From assembly GCF_001368795.1 (NCBI RefSeq), contig NZ_LN831198.1, positions 688,165-727,384 on the forward strand: a stretch of 39,220 bases of DNA, read 5' to 3'. Shown here in pieces: positions 1 to 8,973 of the stretch (the stretch's first letter is position 1; each line of letters starts with the position of its first letter). Origin of the DNA: Paenibacillus ihuae. Lineage in GTDB: Bacteria > Bacillota > Bacilli > Paenibacillales > Paenibacillaceae. Under the pieces are notes generated by a model. That model ran no database searches. It saw nothing but the letters and a program-made list of their open reading frames with translations, and had not been told where the DNA came from. The position numbers were made by a program, and so were the translations under genes.

Positions 1-2889
1 AATTCAGCAACCCAGGTAACATACTGGGAGATTGATTACAACTACAATGAGCTGCAGCTTGCCCAGGCAGATGCTGTACTGAAGGATTATTTCAACAACA
101 CACAAGAGCTGGTACCCGGCTCCCTGCAAGTGTTCCCGGTTAATTTCCTGACCAGCTCCAGCGGCACGGTAGGAACAACAGAAGCTACTAATTATACAGT
201 GAATGCGCCTTCGGTCCCTGTCAGCGGGCAAGACGGATTCGAACTTACATTTACCAGCGACATCAGCGGCGCTTACAAAATTAAATACCAGACTAGAGCC
301 GTTAACCGTGTGGAAGACAATTCGACAATCACGAATTCGGTTACTTCCGGAACGACAACCGTAACAGGTACCCGGGACATCGGCCAGGTAATCATCAGCA
401 AAAAAGTAGCGGATTACAACTACCTTACCAAAACCGTCTCATGGTCCGTAACCTTAAATGCTGACAGCTATCCGATGAATGAAGTGGTGGTTAAGGATGT
501 ATTTACGTACAAAGGACTAAAGATCGTGCCCGGCACGATTGTAGTCAAGAAAGGCTCCGCTGCGATCACCACAGGCTATACGATTCAAAACCTGAATGAA
601 ACTGCCGGCTTTGACGTGGTATTCAGCTCACAGATTACAGGTCCTTATACGATTACTTACGATACGTATTTTGATAACAACTGGCTTAGCTACAATTGGT
701 TAAGTACAGCTGCCAAGTTCGAGAACAAGGCTACGGTAAATTGGAAAGATCCCGGTGCTGCAACAGTGAAGACTAAGACGGTAACAGCAGCCTTCGATCC
801 GAATACTTCGGAAAAAGCGAACGGCTTCAAGAGCGGCGACTACAATGCGGTGAATAAAGAAATCACTTGGACCTTAGGCGTTAACTACAACCGCCAACCA
901 CTGGCTGATGCCAAAGTAACGGATGTGCTGCAGAGCAGTCAGCAGTATGTGCCAGGTTCGGTGGAGGTCTATAATCTGACCGTTGCCAAAAACGGGGACC
1001 CCTCCAAAGGCACGAAGCTTGTGCTGGGCACTGACTACATTGTGACTTATACACAGAGCAGCAAACTGCTGCAGGTGGATTTCAAGAATAATATTAATTC
1101 AGCCTACTACATCATATTCAAAACAACTCTGCAGGGACAGCTCGTTGAGTCACCGACCCTTGTCAATACCGCCAATCTGTACAGCGGCACAACCCCTGAA
1201 TCCAAGGATTTGACCGCTTCGCTGACGATTCCTAAAGCTGGAGAATTCGTGACTAAGAGCGGAGTACAGAACAATACCAGAATAAAGTGGACTATTCATA
1301 TCAACAACAGCCAGTCTTTCATTGAAGATGCAAAAGTGACAGATGATCCAAGTGACAATCAGATTCTGCTATCCGATTCATTTAAGCTGTATCCGACAAC
1401 TGTTAATGCCGGGGGTGATATCACTAAGGTGACAACACCGCTGGTGAAAGGAACAGATTATGATCTGGTCATCAGTACGGATGAGAATACCGGAAAACAG
1501 CAGTTCGTGCTTACATTTAAAACGGATATCGAGAAGGCCTACATTCTTGAATATGAGTCACTGATTGTGGCCAACAACAATGATAAAATATCCAACAGTG
1601 TGCGGCTCACCGGCAATAATTCGACCACTATTACCAAACAAAGCAGCAAAGAGATAACGGTGGCTCTATCGAGTGCTGATGGAGTGGGGACAGGAAACCG
1701 CAAGACATTAAATGTGGTGAAAAAAGATGCGGCGGATCAGGCGCTGCTGAGCGGGGCTACCTTTGCACTGTATCGTAAATCAGGTGCGACGGAGGTACTC
1801 TTTAATCAGCTGACAACGGATGCCAGCGGAACTGTTTCCTTCAAAAATCTCTGGCCCGGAAACTATGTGCTTCAGGAAGTCACTGCCCCAGCCGGTTATG
1901 ATCTCAATCCGACTAAGTTTGCTGTAATCTTCAACTCAACAACGGAAACAACAATGACGGTGACGGACAATAAGACAGCAACACCAACGCCGGTAACGAC
2001 ACCGACACCAACCTCAACAGTAACACCAACGTCGACAGCAACGCCGACATCGACAGCATCACCAACAGCGACGGCAACACCGGCAGCGACAGAACCACCG
2101 GTAGCGACGGAACCGCCGACAGCGACGGAACCGCCGACAGCGACGGAACCGCCGACAGCGACGGAACCGCCGACAGCGACGGAACCGCCGACAGCGACGG
2201 AACCACCGGCAGCGACGGAACCGCCGACAGCGACGGAACCACCGGCAGCAACAGCAACGCCGACATCCGCAGCAACGGCAGCACCGACGCCTGCGGTAAC
2301 ACCACCCCCACTGCCGGGGTCGTTGCCTACGCCTTCGGCCTCTGCGATACCGGTAGTCATTAGTACAGCAACGCCTACGGCTTCTGTCACACCTGTGCCG
2401 GCATCAGCAACACCTGCAGCCACACCGAAAGCAACAACTGCAGCCACACCGGGGCAGCCTGCGGTTAGCAGCACTCCTGCTGCCCCGCAAGCCACACAGG
2501 CAACTACAATTGTTGATATTCCAATTGAAGGTGAGATCCCGCTGGGCGGCATTCCGAGCCTTGGAGACGAGCCGGAACACGGGACGGTTACGATTACTCC
2601 AGACGGGAAATGGACGTATACACCGGATTCCGGTTACATTGGAAAAGATGAATTCACGATTGTTGTAACGGATGAAGACGGGAATGAAGAAGAGGTTGTT
2701 ATTGAGGTTGCGATCGATGATGTACCGAAGGGTACGGTTACCGATACAGACAATAACCCAGACGGAACACTACCAGGAAAGCTTCCGCAGACCGGGGAGA
2801 GCAGTCCGCTACCGCTTTATCTGACAGGCGGAGGTCTAATTGCACTGGGCCTTGTTCTCGCCAGAAGATTCAAGACACGCACCAAATAG
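1..2889 (+). CDS. LPXTG-anchored adhesin with Cna/collagen-binding-like repeats, 3' part
   Basis: The frame is open from base 1, so the gene starts upstream and about 962 codons are visible. It is a cell-wall surface protein. At least four Ig-like repeats of the collagen-binding-adhesin type (each with a pattern like 'W-N...V.D.....VPGS..V') lie at about nt 1-315, 400-720, 800-1160 and 1225-1660. A SpaA/Cna-B prealbumin-like domain follows at about nt 1702-1965 (GATFALYRK ... LQEVTAPAGYDL), then a Thr/Pro/Ala stalk with a TATEPP repeat, then a cadherin/VCBS-like module (HGTVTITPDGKWTYTP, about nt 2575-2730). It ends in a sorting signal: LPQTGE, a hydrophobic stretch and the basic tail RRFKTRTK. 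Sortase A anchoring and matrix or host-surface binding are inferred from the family. The signal peptide is outside the window. The ligand is unknown. Confidence 0.88.
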   Translation, partial: NSATQVTYWEIDYNYNELQLAQADAVLKDYFNNTQELVPGSLQVFPVNFLTSSSGTVGTTEATNYTVNAPSVPVSGQDGFELTFTSDISGAYKIKYQTRAVNRVEDNSTITNSVTSGTTTVTGTRDIGQVIISKKVADYNYLTKTVSWSVTLNADSYPMNEVVVKDVFTYKGLKIVPGTIVVKKGSAAITTGYTIQNLNETAGFDVVFSSQITGPYTITYDTYFDNNWLSYNWLSTAAKFENKATVNWKDPGAATVKTKTVTAAFDPNTSEKANGFKSGDYNAVNKEITWTLGVNYNRQPLADAKVTDVLQSSQQYVPGSVEVYNLTVAKNGDPSKGTKLVLGTDYIVTYTQSSKLLQVDFKNNINSAYYIIFKTTLQGQLVESPTLVNTANLYSGTTPESKDLTASLTIPKAGEFVTKSGVQNNTRIKWTIHINNSQSFIEDAKVTDDPSDNQILLSDSFKLYPTTVNAGGDITKVTTPLVKGTDYDLVISTDENTGKQQFVLTFKTDIEKAYILEYESLIVANNNDKISNSVRLTGNNSTTITKQSSKEITVALSSADGVGTGNRKTLNVVKKDAADQALLSGATFALYRKSGATEVLFNQLTTDASGTVSFKNLWPGNYVLQEVTAPAGYDLNPTKFAVIFNSTTETTMTVTDNKTATPTPVTTPTPTSTVTPTSTATPTSTASPTATATPAATEPPVATEPPTATEPPTATEPPTATEPPTATEPPTATEPPAATEPPTATEPPAATATPTSAATAAPTPAVTPPPLPGSLPTPSASAIPVVISTATPTASVTPVPASATPAATPKATTAATPGQPAVSSTPAAPQATQATTIVDIPIEGEIPLGGIPSLGDEPEHGTVTITPDGKWTYTPDSGYIGKDEFTIVVTDEDGNEEEVVIEVAIDDVPKGTVTDTDNNPDGTLPGKLPQTGESSPLPLYLTGGGLIALGLVLARRFKTRTK
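2086..2247 (+). repeat. Nine tandem 18-bp units encoding (A/T)ATEPP
   Basis: Nine in-frame 18-bp units of the type GCGACGGAACCGCCGACA encode ATEPPT with V or A variants in the last position. Several central units are identical at the nucleotide level, so the number is likely to change by slippage. They form a Pro/Thr-rich wall-spanning stalk between the prealbumin-like domain and the C-terminal module. Confidence 0.9.
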
Positions 2890-2927
2890 GCTGTAGTAGT
2901 AATCGGCAGATAGGTTGCCATATTACG

Positions 2928-2960
2928 CCAAAGACACCCGGAAGCTCCGGGTGTCTTTGG
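2928..2960. terminator. Bidirectional hairpin between convergent genes
   Basis: This is a perfect 14-bp stem (CCAAAGACACCCGG / CCGGGTGTCTTTGG) with a 5-nt loop, placed exactly between the convergent adhesin and response-regulator genes. No strong T-run follows on either side, so its efficiency as an intrinsic terminator is uncertain. Confidence 0.7.
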
Positions 2961-2962
2961 TG

Positions 2963-4093
2963 TTATATGCTGAGATTAATATGCTTCCAGTTCTCGTACC
3001 AGTCTATGATATGGGACGGGAGCTCGATGTTCAGCTCACGGTTCAGCAGATTGCACAGCGTGTTATATTGCTGTTCTACGGCTATACGATCCCCCATGCT
3101 GTCATAGACCTTCATCAGGTCCAGATGGGCCTGCTCGAAATAAGGCTGGAGCAGAACGATGCGCTGATAGGTTGTAACAGCTGCAGGAAGCTTACCGCTG
3201 CTGACAAAAAATTCAGCCAGGCCGGTGGCTTGATGCAGCCAGATGGCACGCAGACGCTGACGCTCGCTTTCTGCCCAGATATAGCCATAATCCCCTAAAT
3301 AATCGCCGGAATAGGAATCTAACAGCTGCACATGCTCCGTATAATTTTTTTCGTTAATTTCAGACAGTGCTAGAATCCCCTTCTCCCATTCGACGGTATC
3401 AATCAGCAAGCCTCCCGTTTCGAGTACATAGCCTTCATTGGCACTATTAATCTGAAGCTCAATTCCCGCCTGCTTCAGGCATTGCCGCACCTGATAAATC
3501 GTGGTGTAGAGAAGGGTGGAGGCTTTTTTAACATCCAATTCGGGCCATAGCCATTCAATCAGATAATCCTTGCTGATCAAGCGGTTTCGGTTGTGGAGCA
3601 AATAGGCGAATACTTCCTGGGCCTTTAAAGTGCGCCAGCGGATGCTCTGCAACGGCTGGCCATCGAGTTCAAAGCGAATGGACTGCATACAGCGGAGCAT
3701 CAGCTTGGATGGGTTTCCCAGTGTTACTTGAGCTTTGGCTGATTCCAGACGGCGCAACGTCTTTTGCAAACGGTCACGGCGCACAGGCTTCAGCACGTAA
3801 TCAAGGGCATTCAGCTCAAAAGCGTCCACAGCATAATCATTATAGGCGGTTACAAACACTATACTTGCCCCGGGACAAAGATTCTGCATAAGCTCGGCCG
3901 CCTGCATCCCGTTGATTTCGGGCATTTCAATATCCAGAAAGATTACATCAGGGTCTAGGCCTGGTGCTGCACCTAGGGCTTCGCCCGGGTCTGTAAAAGC
4001 ACCGGTAACCGTAACTGTGCCCAGTTCTTCCAGCATCAGCTGCAATTTCATAAGCGCCAGCCGTTCGTCATCGACTAGCAGGGCTTGAATCAT
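2963..4093 (-). CDS. Response regulator with winged-helix and BTAD (SARP-like) output
   Basis: The N-terminal REC domain has an acidic pair (VDDE), the phospho-acceptor Asp in VIFLDIEMPE, a Thr/Tyr switch (FVTAYND) and Lys in YVLKP. It is followed by a winged-helix region and a C-terminal helical bacterial transcriptional activator domain (LLDSYSGDYLGDYGYIWAESER ... YQRIVLLQPYFEQAHLDLM), as in SARP-like activators. I start at ATG 4093, which has AGGTGG about 8-12 nt upstream. A GTG at 4108 would add five residues. The stop of the upstream kinase lies 16 nt before this start, so the two are an operon, and this is very probably the cognate regulator. Target genes are not visible; the adjacent adhesin is one possibility (inference). 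Confidence 0.85.
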   Translation of the reverse strand: MIQALLVDDERLALMKLQLMLEELGTVTVTGAFTDPGEALGAAPGLDPDVIFLDIEMPEINGMQAAELMQNLCPGASIVFVTAYNDYAVDAFELNALDYVLKPVRRDRLQKTLRRLESAKAQVTLGNPSKLMLRCMQSIRFELDGQPLQSIRWRTLKAQEVFAYLLHNRNRLISKDYLIEWLWPELDVKKASTLLYTTIYQVRQCLKQAGIELQINSANEGYVLETGGLLIDTVEWEKGILALSEINEKNYTEHVQLLDSYSGDYLGDYGYIWAESERQRLRAIWLHQATGLAEFFVSSGKLPAAVTTYQRIVLLQPYFEQAHLDLMKVYDSMGDRIAVEQQYNTLCNLLNRELNIELPSHIIDWYENWKHINLSI

Positions 4094-4109
4094 AACTGAT
4101 TCCACCACC

Positions 4110-7100
4110 TCAATAAATATTCTTTGCTCCCGAAGAAGCCTGCGACTTGCTGAATGGAATAATGAAGCTGATTATAGTGCCCTTAAGAACTGTGCTTTCG
4201 ATAGTTAGTCCACGGCCATACATTCGCATCAGCCGTTTATGAGTGTTCTGCAGTCCTATCCCCCTCCCGGGTTCCAGTGGTCCGGTTAGCAATTGGGACA
4301 GAACCTCTGCACGGATGCCAATGCCATTGTCGGCAATGGTGACTTCATAACCCTCGCTGTGCTTCCTGACGGAGATTTCTACCCGGCCGCCTTTGGCGCG
4401 GTTCAAAATTCCGTGTCTGACCGCGTTCTCAACAAGAGGCTGAATCGTTAGCGGAGGAAGCAGGAAATGCAGATCCGGCTCGATAGACCAGGTGGTTTCC
4501 AGACGGTCATCAAAACGTTCCTTTTCGATATACAGATATGCCCTAACCAGCTCCAGCTCACGTTCTAACGGCACTATAGGCTCAGCATTAAGGAAATTAA
4601 AGCTTAACCGCAAGTAGGAGCTAAAGGCATCAATTAAATCACTCATTCTTTCTGAATCAAAGGAGGCCAGCGCAGAAATGGAATTTAAGGTGTTGAATAG
4701 AAAATGCGGCTGAATTTGTGCCTGCAGATAAGCGGCCTCCACACGGAGCTGACGGGAGACGGATTGTTTCAAATCGGTTAAAAAACGAACCCGCATCTGC
4801 AATTCCATCGCATTCACCGGCTTGCTTACATAGTCATTGGCCCCGGAGACGAACCCGGTATAGATATCCTGCGGCTGGTTGCGGGCGGTAAGAAGCAGAA
4901 CCGGCAGTTCTGTGACCGAGTAACGTTCACGGATCCGCCGGGTAAGCTCATACCCGGACATACCCGGCATCATTACGTCGGAGATGACCAGATCCCATGA
5001 TTCATCATCCAGCAGCAGCAATGCTCCCTGCCCACTGGTAACGGTCATAATTTCGTAATCATCGGCGAGAAGAGCAGTGAGTATCTTTAGATTAACCGGA
5101 TCATCATCCACCGCGAGAACTCTGGAATTGGACTGTGAATCAGAATCAACTATGTTATGATCCCGAACCAGCGCATTAGGGACTGGCGGTGCTTCTCCAG
5201 ACTCGGGCAGGAAGACATCGTTTTTAAGAATGTTCTCTGCCGGCTCACCGGCCAACTGGAGAGTGAAGGTGAAGACCGAGCCTTCTTGTGGGCTTGAGAC
5301 TACGCTCAAGCTTCCGCCGTGCAGCTGAACCAGCTCTTTGCAGATGCTGAGTCCAAGACCGATACCGCCGCCCATGGCAGTCATACTGGAATCACCCTGC
5401 TCATAAGGCTCAAACACTCTTCGCTGTGTTTCCTGATCCATACCGATGCCAGTGTCCATGATATGAATACGGGCCGTTTGCTGGTGAATATCCGCATACA
5501 CACTGACAGTGCCCTTCTCTGTATATTTAACGGCATTTTGCAAAAGATTGAACAGAATTTGGATAACTCTTTTCTCATCTCCTATTACATTAGGAAAGCT
5601 GTCTGGAATATCCATCTTTAGCTCGAGCGGTTTATCCCCAGTCATAAAGCGCAGCATGTCCATCACTCCGGAAGCCGCAGATTGAATACGGAGGCTTTCC
5701 AGCTTCAATTGGATATTGTGCTCGCGAAGCTGTGACAGATCCAGCAGATCGTTAAGCAGGAGGGACATGCGGCGGCCGACGGTAATAAGCAGTCTCAGAT
5801 CCTCGGCATTCTGCTCGTGCAGAGTGCTCTTGTCACTGGACAGTACCGCTTCAGCAATATTTATAATGCCATGAAGCGGATTCTGCAGCTCATGTGAGGT
5901 ATTGGCCAGAAAGTCATCCTTTTGCTTGATTGACCGCTGTAGGCTTACGGCCAGCTTGGCTGTCTGCTCCGCATTCCAGAAGAAACGGCGGAACCAGAAA
6001 GTGGCAAAGGCTAAAAAGGCAAAAATCAGATCAAAGGGATAGAAGCTGAGCCCAAGTGTGCTATTGTTCTTGATTGATCCCCATATGGTGCTGCTGATGA
6101 TACTGGTTATAGCCAGAAGCAGAAAGATCGTTCCTTCCTCATTTCGTATGAAGGACTTGTAGATGATGATGAAAATACCCACAGCCAAAGACAGCAGCAG
6201 ATGTCCGTATTGATGGCTCAGTACCGAAAAGAGAGTACTGCTGCTGGGAACGGCAATCAGCAAACCTCCAAATAATAAGGTAATAATGGCCAACACCCGC
6301 ATCCACTTAAAGCGCTCATTCGGAAACAACAGCTGTTTGGCCAGAAGCAGCATGAAAAAAAACGTTCCCAAAAAAGCCAGCCGTAAGAGTTTGAGCGACC
6401 AGCCGTTGCTGATTGGCAGCCAGAGCATTAACAATCTGTCGTCATCCGACAAAATGCTGAATGTGGCAAAGACCACCATCAGCGTGAAATACAGTAATAC
6501 CTTATGTCGCGGGATGATCAGGTACAGAATGACGGCATAAGCGGCATGAAGCAGCAGCACGATACAGACGGCAAGCTCCATTCCGATGGTAAGCAAGCGC
6601 TCCTTATGTATGGTCTGACTATTTCCGAACAAAACCGGCCGGAGAATCCCACCTGAGTCGGTGTCAAAGTCGGCCACCTGAAGGACTAGTTCAGTTTCAC
6701 CTTCGACAGCGTTGAAATATACTGGATAAGGGACAGCCCGGGCGGTGTATTCTTGCGCTGTTTCGGCAGGGATGCCTGAGTGACCTTCTATTTTGCCGTT
6801 TAAATAAAGGGCTGAGGAAGAATTTATTTTGGGAAGAATGATTCCAATCCGCTGATCCGGCTGCTTCGTCAGAATCCGTAGACGATAGGAAGCATACCTG
6901 TAAGCTTCCTGTTCCTGCTTCATCGCTCCTTTCCAGCTGCCCGGGACTTGAATATAGCTTGGGCTCGTCCCCGCAGAGGGGGCGGAACGGGTACGGCCGC
7001 CGGAAGGAAGCAGCGTACCGGGATAGATTTCCCACTCGCCTCTCAGACTGTAAATTTTGTCGTCTGAGAACGGGGTATCCCGCAAATCAAGTACACCGCG

Positions 7101-7211
7101 AACGGCCTTAAGGGGGAGCGGGAGCGGATGAATGCTGATCCACAGAAAACGCAGACCTGTAAGTCCCATTAGAAAAAGTACGATTACCACAATAAGTTTT
7201 TTCTTTGTCAT
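4110..7211 (-). CDS. Hybrid sensor histidine kinase: 7TMR-DISM sensor, HisKA, REC and LytS-type kinase
   Basis: This is a 1033-residue membrane sensor. An N-terminal anchor (about 5-25) is followed by an extracellular beta-sandwich of the 7TMR-DISM type (about 40-200) and about seven membrane helices (about 207-410). A HisKA domain follows with H-box NTSHELQNPLHG (His440), then a HATPase with N-box LLQNAVKY (about 555-565) and G-boxes (DTGIG, GGGIGLGL). A REC domain comes next (DDDP 702-705, Asp745, Lys797), then a second kinase module of the LytS/YehU type (QIQPHFLFNTLNS, His836) with its own ATPase (PLVENAVRHG, DNGIGI, GRGIGLQNTHKR). Two catalytic modules around one receiver suggest an internal relay. 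No clear ribosome site precedes the start at 7211. A TGTCGAA sequence (0A-box-like) lies 14-20 bp upstream, possibly by chance. Confidence 0.87.
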   Translation of the reverse strand: MTKKKLIVVIVLFLMGLTGLRFLWISIHPLPLPLKAVRGVLDLRDTPFSDDKIYSLRGEWEIYPGTLLPSGGRTRSAPSAGTSPSYIQVPGSWKGAMKQEQEAYRYASYRLRILTKQPDQRIGIILPKINSSSALYLNGKIEGHSGIPAETAQEYTARAVPYPVYFNAVEGETELVLQVADFDTDSGGILRPVLFGNSQTIHKERLLTIGMELAVCIVLLLHAAYAVILYLIIPRHKVLLYFTLMVVFATFSILSDDDRLLMLWLPISNGWSLKLLRLAFLGTFFFMLLLAKQLLFPNERFKWMRVLAIITLLFGGLLIAVPSSSTLFSVLSHQYGHLLLSLAVGIFIIIYKSFIRNEEGTIFLLLAITSIISSTIWGSIKNNSTLGLSFYPFDLIFAFLAFATFWFRRFFWNAEQTAKLAVSLQRSIKQKDDFLANTSHELQNPLHGIINIAEAVLSSDKSTLHEQNAEDLRLLITVGRRMSLLLNDLLDLSQLREHNIQLKLESLRIQSAASGVMDMLRFMTGDKPLELKMDIPDSFPNVIGDEKRVIQILFNLLQNAVKYTEKGTVSVYADIHQQTARIHIMDTGIGMDQETQRRVFEPYEQGDSSMTAMGGGIGLGLSICKELVQLHGGSLSVVSSPQEGSVFTFTLQLAGEPAENILKNDVFLPESGEAPPVPNALVRDHNIVDSDSQSNSRVLAVDDDPVNLKILTALLADDYEIMTVTSGQGALLLLDDESWDLVISDVMMPGMSGYELTRRIRERYSVTELPVLLLTARNQPQDIYTGFVSGANDYVSKPVNAMELQMRVRFLTDLKQSVSRQLRVEAAYLQAQIQPHFLFNTLNSISALASFDSERMSDLIDAFSSYLRLSFNFLNAEPIVPLERELELVRAYLYIEKERFDDRLETTWSIEPDLHFLLPPLTIQPLVENAVRHGILNRAKGGRVEISVRKHSEGYEVTIADNGIGIRAEVLSQLLTGPLEPGRGIGLQNTHKRLMRMYGRGLTIESTVLKGTIISFIIPFSKSQASSGAKNIY

Positions 7212-7384
7212 AGTGTTAATTTAGTTCGACAAACTCAGGGAACATCCCTTCTACAACCGTATATTCATGATGTAGGATAGAGTATAGAGGGTTTGAAATT
7301 ACCTGGATTAAAAAAATATTAATTAATTGCAGGGGGATATGAATCACCGGCGTCTAACGTTATGAAGAAGGAGGGGAGAACTAC

Positions 7385-7927
7385 TTGGAAGAGGCAGAAT
7401 GGATTTCAGCTGTGCTTAGCGGCCAAAGCCAAGCTTTTGGGCATTTGGTAACCCGTTATCAGGGCATGGTGTACAGAGTATGCATCAAAATTACGGGAGA
7501 AGCCGAGTCGGCCAAGGATATGGCCCAGGAAGTCTTCATAAAAGCCTACAAGGCGCTCCCCTCCTTCAGGGGACAATCCTCATTCTCCACCTGGCTGTAC
7601 CGGATTGCTTACAGAACCTGTCTGGACTGGAAACGGGCGAATGACAGAGAGTGGCGGCACCGCAGTACAGCGGATTATACGGAAAATGATTGGGTCACCT
7701 CACAGACGCCGGAGCATGTTGCGCTCCGTAAGGAAGCCTCGGAGGAGCTGGACCAGAATTTGAACAGTCTCACAGAACCGTACCGGTCGGTTGTGCAGCT
7801 GTATTATTTTCAGCGTCACTCCTATCAGGAGATCGCCGAGCAGAAAGGCGTCTCGGTCAAAACAGTTGAATCACAGCTCTATAGGGCCAGACAGATGATG
7901 CGCAAAAGCGGGGAGGAATGGCGATGA
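7385..7927 (+). CDS. ECF-family RNA polymerase sigma factor
   Basis: This 180-residue group IV sigma factor directs RNA polymerase to a small stress regulon. Region 2 is clear (FGHLVTRYQGMVYRVCIKITG, AKDMAQEVFIKAYKALPSFRG, FSTWLYRIAYRTCLDW). Region 4 is the helix-turn-helix YQEIAEQKGVSVKTVESQLYRARQ. The start is TTG at 7385, set by AAGGAGGGGAG about 8 nt upstream. It overlaps the anti-sigma gene through an ATGA (7924-7927), indicating translational coupling. The four genes 7385-10065 look like one operon. By family analogy it controls envelope stress, and it may regulate its own operon, although I found no well-spaced ECF promoter upstream. Confidence 0.92.
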   Translation: MEEAEWISAVLSGQSQAFGHLVTRYQGMVYRVCIKITGEAESAKDMAQEVFIKAYKALPSFRGQSSFSTWLYRIAYRTCLDWKRANDREWRHRSTADYTENDWVTSQTPEHVALRKEASEELDQNLNSLTEPYRSVVQLYYFQRHSYQEIAEQKGVSVKTVESQLYRARQMMRKSGEEWR

Positions 7928-8367
7928 ATTGTGCTACAGTCAAAGAATGGATGCCGCATTATATCGAAGGCATGCTGTCTCCAGAAGTGGAGCTGAATAT
8001 CCGCCTGCACATTGAAGCTTGTCCCGACTGCTCATCATGGCTGGAGGAAGCTAAAGGGCTTGCTGCACTATGGAGCGATATGGAACGTGGAGTAGACACA
8101 CTGGAACCTCTGGATTTCCCTGATCTTACCGGGGATGTGATGGCACATATTGAAAAGCTTGAATCGGGACGCCGGGAACGCGCCACAAAGGCGACCATGG
8201 CCAGACGCCGTACTGCACCGGGAACCTCGTGGATGCATTATGGAGTTGCTGTAGGCTTGACCTTCCTGCTGCTGCAGTTTGGTGTTTTTGAAGATTTGGC
8301 CTATGGAATCAACGAGATCAACGGACAGATGTCCACTTCGGTGACGGCGTGGTTTAATCCCAAGTGA
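7924..8367 (+). CDS. Zinc-finger (ZAS/zf-HC2) transmembrane anti-sigma factor
   Basis: This 147-residue protein has the zinc-associated anti-sigma motif HIEACPDC (His29, Cys33, Cys36) in its N-terminal cytoplasmic domain, a linker rich in Arg/Lys (about 82-98), one membrane helix (about 104-122) and a short external tail. It should hold the upstream ECF sigma factor at the membrane until a signal arrives. I prefer ATG 7924 over ATG 7918, because GGGGAGG lies 7 nt before 7924 but too close to 7918. The start codon overlaps the sigma factor's stop codon. Confidence 0.88.
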   Translation: MNCATVKEWMPHYIEGMLSPEVELNIRLHIEACPDCSSWLEEAKGLAALWSDMERGVDTLEPLDFPDLTGDVMAHIEKLESGRRERATKATMARRRTAPGTSWMHYGVAVGLTFLLLQFGVFEDLAYGINEINGQMSTSVTAWFNPK

Positions 8368-8452
8368 GCCTTAAATAGAAGAACAATAAGCGGATTTTGA
8401 ACGAAGACTACGCGGAGAAGTAATGCTCACAAAACTTTTAGGAGGATATAGA

Positions 8453-8953
8453 ATGATTAAGAAAAAACGCTGGCTTACCTTTTTCCTGGCACTGGTTCCG
8501 GGACTCGGGCATTTATATTTGGGCTTCAAAAAGCTGGGTCTGCAATACATGATCGGAGCCTCGATGTGTATTATGTTCATCCCGTCCATGCCAATGGTAT
8601 TCCCGTTCGCACTGGCTGCCCTATGGTTCTACCAGCTGTTTGATGCGCTGCAGAAGGCGGCCTGGATGAAGATTGCGGCTGCCGAGCATGAACGGATGAT
8701 GTTCCACCCCGACAGCTTCGGAGCTCCTTGGAGTATGGGAATGCCTCCTCATATACCAGATTATCCGCATGATGATGTGAATCCGGTTTGGGTAGGCATC
8801 GGCTGTGTAGCTGCAGGTTGTATGCTGCTGCTGATTACAGCGTTTCCGTGGCTCTGGCGTATCCTCTCCGATATGAATATCGGGTCGATCCTGCTGTCAC
8901 TGGCTCTGATCGGATACGGCTTTAGAATGCTCAAAAATAACTCAAAAGTATAG
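8453..8953 (+). CDS. Membrane protein of unknown function, TM2-like N-terminus
   Basis: This 166-residue protein starts at ATG 8453 behind AGGAGG. Residues about 6-30 (LTFFLALVPGLGHLYLGFKK) resemble the TM2/'GxGxFYLG' hairpin of small bacterial membrane proteins. There are four to five hydrophobic segments, with a loop rich in His, Asp and Pro (about 75-110, HIPDYPHDDVNP) between them. It lies between the anti-sigma gene and the DUF4097 gene in the ECF operon, so a role in envelope-stress sensing or response is likely but not shown. Confidence 0.7.
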   Translation: MIKKKRWLTFFLALVPGLGHLYLGFKKLGLQYMIGASMCIMFIPSMPMVFPFALAALWFYQLFDALQKAAWMKIAAAEHERMMFHPDSFGAPWSMGMPPHIPDYPHDDVNPVWVGIGCVAAGCMLLLITAFPWLWRILSDMNIGSILLSLALIGYGFRMLKNNSKV

Positions 8954-8973
8954 AGAAATGGGGGTTAAATGCC

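Noticed and set aside
1896..2552. Long minus-strand open frames (218 and 126 codons) opposite the TATEPP tract
   Set aside because: They come from the repetitive coding sequence read backwards, have Val/Gly/Ser repeats only and no ribosome site.
7225..7231. TGTCGAA as a Spo0A box before the hybrid kinase
   Set aside because: A single 7-bp match; several are expected by chance in this window.
7238..7262. ECF-type promoter GGGAAC...CGTAT upstream of the sigma gene
   Set aside because: The spacing between the AAC and CGT elements is only 14 nt, short of the usual 16-17.
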